A stretch of 25,379 nt of DNA, from NCBI GenBank assembly GCA_049454295.1, contig JBMTYG010000035.1:1-25379 (forward strand), written 5' to 3'. Made by a program: the position numbers and the translations under genes. Position 1 is the stretch's first letter; each line of letters starts with the position of its first letter. This document shows, in pieces, positions 1 through 7,995 of this stretch. Source of the stretch: UBA7803 sp049454295. Lineage in GTDB: Bacteria; Pseudomonadota; Gammaproteobacteria; Pseudomonadales; Azotimanducaceae. Under the pieces are notes generated by a model that saw only the letters and a list, made by a program, of their open reading frames with translations, had not been told where the DNA came from and searched no databases.

Positions 1-796
1 CGCCGAAATCGATCCCGGACAGCGCGGTGTTGACGAGCTCGTCAGTGTTTGGCAAGCGACCGGCCACGGCGAGGGGCGCTGCTCGCGGTCCGCGCACCGT
101 AAGAGCCGATGCGGAGATGCTGAAATCCAGCGTGGCCGGCGGCGGCAGTTCTAGAATCACCACGGTGCCCGCTTCGGACTGGTCGAAAATTTCGACAGAG
201 AGCGGCAGGGGTTTCTGCTCAGCGCGGTCTCGAAGACTGCCGGGCAACGTCGCGGCAGGAACCCGAGGCAGGCTGGAGGCCGCTGCGTCACCGGGTCGGG
301 CAACACTCTGTGCGTGGGTAGGCGTCAGTCTTTGAGGCTCGGGCACTGGCTGCGTCTTTGCTGGCGGTACCGGCGTCTGTGCTGACGGCGTCTGCGTTGA
401 CGGCGTCTGTGCTGACGGCGTCTGTGCTGACGGCGTCTGTGCTAGCGCGGACACCGGGGCGGGTTGCAGTGATTGGCGCCAGAACTCTATACCCTGCGCC
501 TGACATTTTTCGACGATACGCGCGCTTTCCGCGGCGCTTACGCTGACCGACTGCACGCGATACCAGGTGCTGCCCTGGTCTGCGTGTGATGCCACACGGA
601 CAGGAAAACCCAAGAGCGCCTGCAGCTCTGCCGCGCGCTCGACCGCGGCTGCTTCTATGCGAAAACTCCCGAAGATCAGCCGCTCAGCAGCAAACGAGGG
701 CGCAACCAGCACCAAGCAGGTCATCAGCACTACGGCGATCGAGCGTGCGCGTCGTTTGCTTTTCGCCTGGTCCTTGGGTGCTACCGGGATCATCAT
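1..796 (-). CDS. SPOR-domain exported protein, partial (C-terminus beyond left edge)
   Basis: An open frame runs from an ATG at 796 (ATGATG pair) to base 1 without a stop, so the gene is cut by the window edge; 265 codons are visible. Residues 16-37 form a basic n-region and hydrophobic core ending SFA|AE, a likely Sec signal peptide. Residues about 40-108 resemble a SPOR domain: GSF start, WYRV in the centre and a Cys-Gly-Trp pattern near the end. SPOR domains bind denuded septal peptidoglycan in characterised members. A Pro/Thr-rich linker follows with five near-identical QTPSA units (about 119-142). The remainder (about 190-265) is a beta-rich segment that I cannot assign. An in-frame GTG at 832 with a possible AGAGG upstream is an alternative start. 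The gene lies 83 bases after the HbpS-like lipoprotein gene on the same strand and may belong to that operon. Confidence 0.75.
   Translation of the reverse strand, partial: MMIPVAPKDQAKSKRRARSIAVVLMTCLVLVAPSFAAERLIFGSFRIEAAAVERAAELQALLGFPVRVASHADQGSTWYRVQSVSVSAAESARIVEKCQAQGIEFWRQSLQPAPVSALAQTPSAQTPSAQTPSTQTPSAQTPVPPAKTQPVPEPQRLTPTHAQSVARPGDAAASSLPRVPAATLPGSLRDRAEQKPLPLSVEIFDQSEAGTVVILELPPPATLDFSISASALTVRGPRAAPLAVAGRLPNTDELVNTALSGIDFG
372..446. repeat. 15-bp tandem repeat, five units, inside the SPOR-protein gene
   Basis: Five head-to-tail copies of a 15-base unit (consensus on the plus strand GGCGTCTGTGCTGAC) occupy 372-446. Units 1, 3 and 4 are identical, unit 2 differs at two bases and unit 5 at two. 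On the coding (minus) strand each unit encodes QTPSA or a close variant, giving a flexible Pro/Thr/Ser linker. The length is a multiple of three, so copy-number change would keep the reading frame. Confidence 0.9.
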
Positions 797-879
797 CGAT
801 GTCTTGCGCTGCGGTTCAACAAGATTCTCCACACGGGTTGAAGCCTCTGGCACGCTTGTCTGTGCGGGACTCAGCCGAT

Positions 880-2913
880 TCACAGTCCTTCACAGACATT
901 TTCCTCGGAGGAGTTCACGAAGGGATTCTGCGGGCACTGAACATAGCGCAAGCGGAATCCGTCGGGGCTCAACCGATCGGCACGCAGTTCCGGCGGCGCG
1001 TTACCGATACCCGTTGCCAACTGTTTGCCAGCGTCGTCCAGCCCGAGAAAAGCCATCATCTCATCTTGTTCCGGGGCATCCCCGGCAACCCCCAGACCGC
1101 CGATGAGCAGCCCGTTCCGGTACACGGGTACGCCAGAAGCAAAAATCTGCAGCCCGTTCGCGAGACGACCAGGGTCCGCACTCTCGTTGCAGGCCAGAGG
1201 GACGTCGTTACCGCCGCCGGTGGCCGCGTACAGCACGTGTTCGAGAATGCGGTTGTACGAGACATCCAGCTGCAAGCCGGTCGAGAAGATACTCCATTCG
1301 TTCAACTGCGGCTCTTTATTGAGAGGACCGCTGCGCGCCGAGGAGAGCCCATCGGGGAAGAACGGTCGGTGGATGTTGCTGACTGATCGGATCGAATAGG
1401 CAACACCATCTTCGAAAGCCGTCGCACCGAGGAGCGCCTTGCTGCGGTCCATATAGTCGTCGAGCATCACCGACTCGCGCACCGTGGTGAAATCGTTATC
1501 AAGATAGCGAGCAGGTTCTTTGATCGATGAGAAGTACTCATTGGCCTCAGGCGATGACATCAGCATCGTGGTGCGCGCCTTCTGTACCGAGACGTCAGAG
1601 CCGAAGACGGGGGCGTCCAGGTTGCGAACCACCCCAAGAATCGTGCCATTGGTATCGACCACAGTGATGGTTACTCGACCGAAGGTCTCGAGCGGTCGGC
1701 GGATCTGTGCGCGGGTGCGGTTGGCGACCTGGAGCACCGAGACCAGGATTTGTTCCACCTCTGAGCTCAGCAGACGTTGGTCGCCTACGCGATCCTCGTC
1801 ACTCGCGTCTCGCACTGGAAAACGCGGTGTCGCCGTGTTGTCAACGAAGATGGAGGCGCCAAGTCCGGCGAAGGCGCCTTCGGTCGCGACGATGCCAGAT
1901 GCCGTCGCGCCGAAGCGGGTGCCGGTGCGAATGTCGGCGCCTGCGTAACCGGTGACCGCGATCAGCCGTCCGCTGTCTTGTCGCACCGCGTAGGCCGGCG
2001 CCTGGGACGGGTTTGCCTGCAGACTTCCAAACGTCGCGTCGCTGTAGCGGAGCGTTTTCCCATCGACCGTGATGCGGTCGGCGCGACGCGTGATGGGTGC
2101 TTCAAAGCCGAAGGTGGCCGCATAGGCGATCTGTTCGTCGATATCCCGATCCAGATCCTGCACATCACGGTCGAGTGAGTAGACACCATCGGCAATCACA
2201 CCGACTCCGCCGATGGGTGTGCCGTTCCGATAAAGGGGAAATCCGCCTGGGTCCGCGGCGAGGCCGAGCGGCGATCTATGGGGGCCTGGCGACGGGGCGA
2301 GCGCGTCGAACCGCCGCGCGAAATCCGAGCACGGCAACTGGCTGAACTGTACGCCATAGAGCGGCCCCGCCGGCTGATCGGTTTCCCGCGGGTTGAAATG
2401 TTCCTGAATGATCTGGCTCGCGGTGCGGGTACTGAAGGCGTTGCCTTCGCTTGAGAGGTAAGCACCGGTGATGGCTTTAGCAATGGCAGCCAGCGCATCG
2501 CCGTCGGTTCCCGAGGGCAGCACAACGCCGTCGAGACCGGTCCTGACCGTCTCCGGGCTGTTCGAGGTAATCTCCACTGCGGGGCTTGTTGCTGCCATCC
2601 GGTAGACGGCCAGCACATTGCCTACCCGATCGACCACCGCGATGGTCGCATCCACGCCAAGTGCGCTGGCCTGATGGATGGCTTGTGCCAACACGCGCTC
2701 GACATCCGCGCGCGAGAGAAAAGACTCTGAGGTCACGCAGCTGCCGTCGCACTCGGTCGGCGGGCTGGCGCTCGGTTGCTCGGATGTCAGCGGGTCGCTG
2801 CCGCCGCCCCCGCCACAGGCGCCAAGCGCGAGCAGCGCACACAACAGTGCGATGCAGCGCGGTCGATCACGCAGGCGCCGATGCGGATGTGTCTTGCGGC
2901 TTGGTAGGCTCAT
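880..2913 (-). CDS. Lipoprotein with two HbpS/GlcG-type domains
   Basis: The precursor is 677 residues. The start chosen is the ATG at 2913, which overlaps the stop of the decaheme cytochrome gene (ATGA). It gives a proper signal sequence: basic RRLRDRPR, a hydrophobic core, and lipobox LGAC with Cys33 followed by a Gly5 tract. A longer in-frame start at 3000 would bury the signal and is rejected. Residues about 65-270 and about 400-640 each resemble the HbpS/GlcG fold (PF03928-like): a helical VERVLAQAIHQA-type start, a VVDRVGNVLAVYRM-type strand pair, and a late PLYRNG...IGGVGV loop. The second copy repeats these as VVDTNGTILGVVR and PVYRNGLLIGGLGV. HbpS proteins bind haem or small ligands in studied cases. 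As a lipid-anchored envelope protein coupled to a decaheme cytochrome, it may be a terminal partner or haem-sensing module; that role is inferred. Confidence 0.85.
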   Translation of the reverse strand: MSLPSRKTHPHRRLRDRPRCIALLCALLALGACGGGGGSDPLTSEQPSASPPTECDGSCVTSESFLSRADVERVLAQAIHQASALGVDATIAVVDRVGNVLAVYRMAATSPAVEITSNSPETVRTGLDGVVLPSGTDGDALAAIAKAITGAYLSSEGNAFSTRTASQIIQEHFNPRETDQPAGPLYGVQFSQLPCSDFARRFDALAPSPGPHRSPLGLAADPGGFPLYRNGTPIGGVGVIADGVYSLDRDVQDLDRDIDEQIAYAATFGFEAPITRRADRITVDGKTLRYSDATFGSLQANPSQAPAYAVRQDSGRLIAVTGYAGADIRTGTRFGATASGIVATEGAFAGLGASIFVDNTATPRFPVRDASDEDRVGDQRLLSSEVEQILVSVLQVANRTRAQIRRPLETFGRVTITVVDTNGTILGVVRNLDAPVFGSDVSVQKARTTMLMSSPEANEYFSSIKEPARYLDNDFTTVRESVMLDDYMDRSKALLGATAFEDGVAYSIRSVSNIHRPFFPDGLSSARSGPLNKEPQLNEWSIFSTGLQLDVSYNRILEHVLYAATGGGNDVPLACNESADPGRLANGLQIFASGVPVYRNGLLIGGLGVAGDAPEQDEMMAFLGLDDAGKQLATGIGNAPPELRADRLSPDGFRLRYVQCPQNPFVNSSEENVCEGL

Positions 2914-4598
2914 GGGGCAGGCACTCTGTATTCGATGGGCATGACGTGACCGCGGGCTTCGACAGAAGGCGTGCCAAAAGCCGAATGGTACCCGTGGCAA
3001 TCGAGGCAGATGCCCGCCTGCTCGATGCGCTCTGAATTGTGACAGGAGAGACAGGTATCAAGCACGGGCATGAGGACATCCTGCGCGCTCGATGAGGTAT
3101 CCGCGGCGTGGCAGTCGAGGCATGACACAGCTTTCCCGTTGATGCCGGGATTAGTCAGGTGCGGTCGGTGATCGAAACGGGCTCCGCGATACCAGTCATC
3201 CGCAATGCGGACCGGTGCAACGCGCCAGCTGTCCTCGATGGTCTCATCCGGTCGCTGCCGCACGTCGTGACACAGTCCGCAGCCGGCTGAGCCGAACTGG
3301 TGTGCCACCTCTTGGCGCAGTCTTCGCTCAGCCACAGCCGGGTTGGCTCCCGCCGCCTTGCGCATGAAATGCGCCCGCAGTTCCGCGATCACGACGCGCT
3401 CGGACCCGTGGGTCAGCCTGAGGTCCGGCGCTGCCAGATCTAGGGTTAGCGCGTGGCAAGCGCCACAGTCGCGCGTCATCTCGACCGGTGTGACATCGCC
3501 ATTGCTCTGGTCGATCCGGTGGCAGTTCGCACAAACGAGGGTTTGTCCCTCGTTCATCAACGCCACGTTGTCCGAGTTCAGGTGTAATTCATGCGGGAAG
3601 GTCAGGTTGGACGATTCCCGCGCGCGCTCGGTGTTTGAATGGATCTGTTTGACCCGTATCCAGCGGGTGTCAGCGCTGGCATCAGCACTGGGGTTCTCGC
3701 GCCACAGCGAGACTTCGAACTGGGGGTGACCCGCCGTGGAAAAAGCGCTGACGACTGGCATGTTCGGACTCCACGGCCGCGCGGCTTGGTGGCAATCAAC
3801 ACACAGCGTTGCACTTCCTGTCACCAGCGCCGAGGGTTCAATGTGTTCTGCGTGACAGTCTGCACACGTGCTTTCGGTGAGCGCCGCATGATTGGAAATC
3901 GTCAGCAGCGCGTGTTCCCGCACCTGCTCATGGCAGGTGAGACAGGCGGAATCCGGAATCGATTGAAAAGCGCGGGTGTGACAAGCCGTGCAGTCGGAAC
4001 CGATCCCTGCGGCGTGATGCGCCTCGTGCACCGGGCCTGCGGACCACGCGTCCTTCGTCGGCAGCAGCCGACGCACCGGCATAGGCAATAGCGATTCCGT
4101 GGCTCCCGGCTGGTTCGCGGCCTCGTTAGTCATCAGGGCCGAGTCCAGCGTCGATAAAAATGGCGTCAGGAAGGCGAAACATGCCATCACCGCCACCAGA
4201 ATGAAACTCCAGCGGCGCGCTCGCCAGCCGGCCAGAAACAGACTGGTCCGTGCCCCCTCGTCGACCGCGCGGATGGGCGCGTAGCCGAACACGAGACGAG
4301 TGCCGCCATCGTCAGCGGTGCTGGATTCCACTCGGAGCGTGTAGCCGCCGATCAAGCAGCTTTCTCCCGGCGCGAGAACGCTGCTGCGACGGGTTTTGCC
4401 GCGGTGAACTACCCGTCGCTTCGAGGTCGTGACTCGAATGTGGCTGGCGTCCTCGCGCGTGATTTGCAGTTCGAAATCGATGCCTGGGACCAGTTCGGCA
4501 TGCGCAGGATCCGATGTCCGCAGCAGTTCTGAGGTAGAAGTCTCTAGCTCGACGCCCTCCGCCGACGCGATCCAGGGGGCTGTGATCAGAATACGCAC
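2910..4598 (-). CDS. Membrane-anchored decaheme cytochrome c with FHA-like cytoplasmic head
   Basis: The protein is 562 residues. Ten CxxCH haem c sites begin at Cys203, 219, 245, 266, 356, 378, 440, 493, 516 and 531, with extra His residues that could be distal ligands. One transmembrane helix lies at about 131-150, preceded by WRARR, which by the positive-inside rule puts the N-terminus in the cytoplasm and the haems in the periplasm. Residues about 1-125 end in a strand pattern (LAPGESCLIGGYTLRVE) typical of FHA-like sandwiches, but the canonical phosphopeptide-binding residues are not obvious. The GTG start lies 3 bases after the stop of the cytochrome b-like gene, so translation is probably coupled. 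It likely takes electrons from the b hemes and stores or passes them across the periplasm. The electron acceptor is unknown. Confidence 0.9.
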   Translation of the reverse strand: MRILITAPWIASAEGVELETSTSELLRTSDPAHAELVPGIDFELQITREDASHIRVTTSKRRVVHRGKTRRSSVLAPGESCLIGGYTLRVESSTADDGGTRLVFGYAPIRAVDEGARTSLFLAGWRARRWSFILVAVMACFAFLTPFLSTLDSALMTNEAANQPGATESLLPMPVRRLLPTKDAWSAGPVHEAHHAAGIGSDCTACHTRAFQSIPDSACLTCHEQVREHALLTISNHAALTESTCADCHAEHIEPSALVTGSATLCVDCHQAARPWSPNMPVVSAFSTAGHPQFEVSLWRENPSADASADTRWIRVKQIHSNTERARESSNLTFPHELHLNSDNVALMNEGQTLVCANCHRIDQSNGDVTPVEMTRDCGACHALTLDLAAPDLRLTHGSERVVIAELRAHFMRKAAGANPAVAERRLRQEVAHQFGSAGCGLCHDVRQRPDETIEDSWRVAPVRIADDWYRGARFDHRPHLTNPGINGKAVSCLDCHAADTSSSAQDVLMPVLDTCLSCHNSERIEQAGICLDCHGYHSAFGTPSVEARGHVMPIEYRVPAP

Positions 4599-4601
4599 GG
4601 C

Positions 4602-5483
4602 TTACCAGTAAAAGAGGATGCTGAACACATGCACCGATAACGCGATCAAGAGCGCGAAGGTGCAGGGTATGTGTAGATGAAGCCACACGCGCAGCCAGGC
4701 GGCGTGGCGAATGTCATGACGCAGGCGTCGCAGCAGGAGCTGGCGCTCGCCGAACAAGGTGAATAGTTCCGACAGAAGGGTGGTCTGATCAGCGTCGGTC
4801 GGGGCGATCGGCAGCACCTCGGATAAACGTTCGATGATGGCCCGCTGGTCGGTATTCGCGACCTGACTGTTTTGGCTGTGGGACCACATCTGCGATCGGT
4901 CACGCCCCAGCAGCTGATCGGCGCCTGTGCCTCCGAGGGTGGTCCCGCGCAGTGCGCTCATGATCTCCACCGCCACATCAAGCCGCAGCCGTGAAGCCTG
5001 ATCTGCAATTCTCCGGTCGATTTCGCGAAGGGTCTCGATCCAGTGATCCGGCTGGTGTCCTTCCAGGTTGGCGCTTCGTCGCGCAGGCAGGTGCACATAC
5101 ACATAGAGACCGAAGAATCCTGACAGGACAACCAGGAGCATGAGCCAATACGTGAGCGTGTGGACGTTAAAGGTGGTGAGCTCGAACGCGCTGTGCAAGG
5201 TGGACAGGACCAGCACCAATGCGCCCAGATAGACATGGGCTGACGCCCAGCCACCCAGGGTGCCGAGCCGTGATCGGTAGCTCCGCTTGCGAATGCCGAG
5301 CAGGGCAAGCCAGATGATGCCAATTGCGCCTGCGATGCCAAGCACGTACCCCTGCCACGTGCTGCCTTGGGGTGGGTGTGACTCTCCGTACTGGCTGACA
5401 TAGAGACTCACGGTGGCCACGAGCAGGACGATTGTCCATCGCAGGTAGCGATAGCCGTGCCAGTTAAGGAGTCCCTGATGCAC
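4602..5483 (-). CDS. Five-helix membrane protein, probable di-haem cytochrome b
   Basis: The protein is 293 residues with hydrophobic helices at about 15-31, 45-64, 80-100, 110-131 and 272-292. His83 and His97 lie on the third helix and His271 and His285 at the start of and within the last one. Both pairs are 14 residues apart, the spacing used by membrane cytochromes to stack two b haems in a helical bundle. The long loop at about 135-262 is hydrophilic. Overall it is like the cytochrome b561/ferric-reductase type of membrane subunit, but I cannot name the family. It starts with GTG 4 bases after the oxidoreductase stop and ends 3 bases before the decaheme gene, so it sits in the position expected of the membrane link between cytoplasmic Fe-S clusters and periplasmic c haems. 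Confidence 0.8.
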   Translation of the reverse strand: MHQGLLNWHGYRYLRWTIVLLVATVSLYVSQYGESHPPQGSTWQGYVLGIAGAIGIIWLALLGIRKRSYRSRLGTLGGWASAHVYLGALVLVLSTLHSAFELTTFNVHTLTYWLMLLVVLSGFFGLYVYVHLPARRSANLEGHQPDHWIETLREIDRRIADQASRLRLDVAVEIMSALRGTTLGGTGADQLLGRDRSQMWSHSQNSQVANTDQRAIIERLSEVLPIAPTDADQTTLLSELFTLFGERQLLLRRLRHDIRHAAWLRVWLHLHIPCTFALLIALSVHVFSILFYW

Positions 5484-5487
5484 GCGC

Positions 5488-7989
5488 CTAGCCCCCGGTG
5501 AGCGTCAGCAAGGCAGCGGCGCTCAGGCGGATGGCGGCCCCGGTCGGACATGATCGGACGCAGGCGGGACCTCCCGGGAGATCATGACAGGCGTCGCATT
5601 TGACCGCCCGCTTCGGCGCGTGCTCGGTTTCCTTGGCTGCCTGCGCAGCGCGGTCACGAAGCCCCCAGCGGGGCAGGGGCAAGCCGAACCAGCGTTGGCG
5701 CTCGGGCTGTTTGGGCGCCACCAGCTCGATGGCGCCATAGGGGCAATTGCTCTCGCAGTTGCCGCAGCCGATGCAATTGTCCTGAATGTAGACCGCGCCC
5801 GACTCTGTCCGATGGATGGCATCAGGCGGGCAATCCTTCATGCAATGGGGGGTCTCGCAGTGACGGCAGGCGAGTGGCACATGAAAACCTTCGTGGGTGC
5901 CCCCACCGTGGCGATGCAGGCGGGAAACACCGCCGTGGGTGTCCTCGCAGGCGCGTTCACAGTTGTCGCAACCGATGCAGAGCTCGCTGTTGATGACGAG
6001 TGCGTTGGTGGCTTCGCCGACTCCTCTCTCGAGGAGGAAACCCATGGCCGACGCTTGCGTCGGATGGGTAAGCAGGGCGTTGTTTTCCTGAAGCAACAGT
6101 GTGAGGTCTCGCTCGAGTCGTCTACGGATCTCTGGATTGTCCTCGAGTAGCGCAGTGAATGACGCGCCATCAATCTCGATTGCGAGGGTTCTGGTGGTTG
6201 CCCGTGCATCGGTAAGTCTCCGCGTATTGCCAAGGAGCGCGGATTGTCCCACCAGTTCTCCAGCATATTGATCTCCGATCACCCGACCCGTCTCGCGGTG
6301 GATCAGGTTCACGGAGCCCGATCTGAGCAGGTAGACACAGTTGCCCGAACTGCCCTGCTCGTACAGCAGAGCGCCGGCCTCGTAGGTTCGGGTTGGGCAT
6401 TGGCGTGCCAGACCACCAAGGCGCATTCGCGACATTTTGGGCTCGAACGTGACCTTCAGCAGGTCGCTCACGAACGCGTCTTCGAGTAGCTGTTTGATGT
6501 CGCCGTTTGACAACGCGAGCTTGATGAGGATTTTACGGGGAATGCGGATCAGCAGGCTATTGCGCCGGATGCGCACACTGCTGCCCTGCGGTCGTCCGGC
6601 AAACAGGCAGCTTTCGCCAAAAAAGCTGCCAGGGCCCGCTTGCTCCCAGTCGGCGTCGGGGTAGCGCCTGATGAGCAGGTTGCCCTCGACCACGAGATAG
6701 AACGCGTTGACGAAATCTCCGGGCGCGAGTAGCTCTGTACCCGCCCTGAGTGCGAGCGGGCCGCGACCGTCCGAGCTTGGTGCGTCGAGCCCGCGGGCTC
6801 TTCGCCCGCTGACAATCAGCTGGCTTTCGATGATGAGCTCGCGAAAGGTGATCGGACTGAGCGCGGTCGTCAGCGGCGAGCTTGCTTGCAGTAGCGCAAG
6901 GGTCTCGTCCGGAGATAGGTCGGGGTACAGGTTACCCAGGCGTCCTGCGACCAGCTCGTGATCTGCGGGCTTGATGTCGTTGCCCGCGATGTAATCGACG
7001 ACATCCTGCCCCTGATTCATCGCTTGCTTGATCAGCGGACAGCCCGACAGTGATCCCACGATGTAGAGGCCGGGCACCGCACTCTGGAAACGACCATCGA
7101 TGACTGGCAGCGCGCCGGGAAGCTCGCTGGAGAAGGCGATACCGCAGCTCTCGAGGAATTTTCTGGGCGGAATCGAGCCGAGCCGGGCAATGATCAGGTG
7201 ACACTCGATCGTCACATCACCGGAGGGGGTGGTAAGGATGAGTTGACCGGGCAGTGTCTGCGCGGGCGGCATCACCACAGCCTTGACCTGGCTATCGTAG
7301 TGACAGGTGAGGTCACGCTCAGGGTCATTGATGGCCGCCACGATCGCGCTCAGATTGCCGCTCTTGGCGCGGGTGAATTCAGAGCGTCTGTTGACGATGT
7401 GCACCTTATTCTCGCCAACCAGCGCCAGCGCATTTTCAATGGCGGAATCGCCGGCGCCAACGACCACGACGGTGCGGCCGGACACCGCAGCGGGATCAGC
7501 AAGTCCGTAACGCACGAAGTTCGATGGTGCGTCGTTAGCCACCTCGAGCAAGCGCACGTTGCCCTCGGTGCCGCACGCGAGGACGATCGTCTTGCAAGCA
7601 ATTCGACCACCGTTGGCGAGCGTGACCTCGAAATTCTCTGCTGCGCCTGAGATGGCGCTTACCTCGCTCTGATAGCGCACGTTAAGCCCGTTTGTGCGGA
7701 GGTCTTCTTCCCAGGCCGCGAGGATCGCCTCTCGGGTTCCGGAACCGAACCGCATAGGGCTGCGGAGATCCAGGAAGTTGGGCTCGTCCATCACGTGCTT
7801 GCCCAGCTGATACGATTGAATGGTTTGTGCGAGCTCGGCACCGCTTTCAAGAAGCACATAGGAGGGCGTCGCGAGACCCCGCTCACGGTCTATTTCGGCT
7901 GCGCGTCCCGCAGCGCTGAGACCGGCGGGTCCAGCGCCGACGATCACGAGATCAAACAGCTCGACCTGCATCACGTTCGGCTCGTTCAT
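5488..7989 (-). CDS. FAD/NAD(P)H oxidoreductase - double CNB - four-cluster ferredoxin fusion
   Basis: The protein is 833 residues with four modules. Residues 11-340 are a thioredoxin-reductase-like flavoprotein: FAD motif GAGPAG (18-23), NAD(P) motif GAGDSA (178-183), and a late FAD contact at YIVGS. The basic RRSEFTR stretch at 201-207 resembles the NADPH 2'-phosphate site. The CxxC disulfide of thioredoxin reductases is absent, as in YpdA-type enzymes. Residues about 412-487 and 535-612 are cyclic-nucleotide-binding-like domains; the second keeps GE (577-578) and an Arg near 591, while the first lacks the usual Arg-x-Ala. Residues 668-823 carry sixteen Cys in four groups (671-681, 708-720, 739-749, 798-814), enough for four [4Fe-4S] clusters as in HycB/NrfC/DmsB subunits. 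It probably feeds NADPH electrons to the adjacent membrane cytochrome. Met7 is an alternative start. Confidence 0.9.
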   Translation of the reverse strand: MNEPNVMQVELFDLVIVGAGPAGLSAAGRAAEIDRERGLATPSYVLLESGAELAQTIQSYQLGKHVMDEPNFLDLRSPMRFGSGTREAILAAWEEDLRTNGLNVRYQSEVSAISGAAENFEVTLANGGRIACKTIVLACGTEGNVRLLEVANDAPSNFVRYGLADPAAVSGRTVVVVGAGDSAIENALALVGENKVHIVNRRSEFTRAKSGNLSAIVAAINDPERDLTCHYDSQVKAVVMPPAQTLPGQLILTTPSGDVTIECHLIIARLGSIPPRKFLESCGIAFSSELPGALPVIDGRFQSAVPGLYIVGSLSGCPLIKQAMNQGQDVVDYIAGNDIKPADHELVAGRLGNLYPDLSPDETLALLQASSPLTTALSPITFRELIIESQLIVSGRRARGLDAPSSDGRGPLALRAGTELLAPGDFVNAFYLVVEGNLLIRRYPDADWEQAGPGSFFGESCLFAGRPQGSSVRIRRNSLLIRIPRKILIKLALSNGDIKQLLEDAFVSDLLKVTFEPKMSRMRLGGLARQCPTRTYEAGALLYEQGSSGNCVYLLRSGSVNLIHRETGRVIGDQYAGELVGQSALLGNTRRLTDARATTRTLAIEIDGASFTALLEDNPEIRRRLERDLTLLLQENNALLTHPTQASAMGFLLERGVGEATNALVINSELCIGCDNCERACEDTHGGVSRLHRHGGGTHEGFHVPLACRHCETPHCMKDCPPDAIHRTESGAVYIQDNCIGCGNCESNCPYGAIELVAPKQPERQRWFGLPLPRWGLRDRAAQAAKETEHAPKRAVKCDACHDLPGGPACVRSCPTGAAIRLSAAALLTLTGG

Positions 7990-7995
7990 CTCTGC

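Noticed and set aside
2914..3000. N-terminal extension of the HbpS-type lipoprotein.
   Set aside because: It would place 29 residues before the signal sequence and overlap further into the cytochrome gene; the ATG at 2913 gives a clean lipobox signal.
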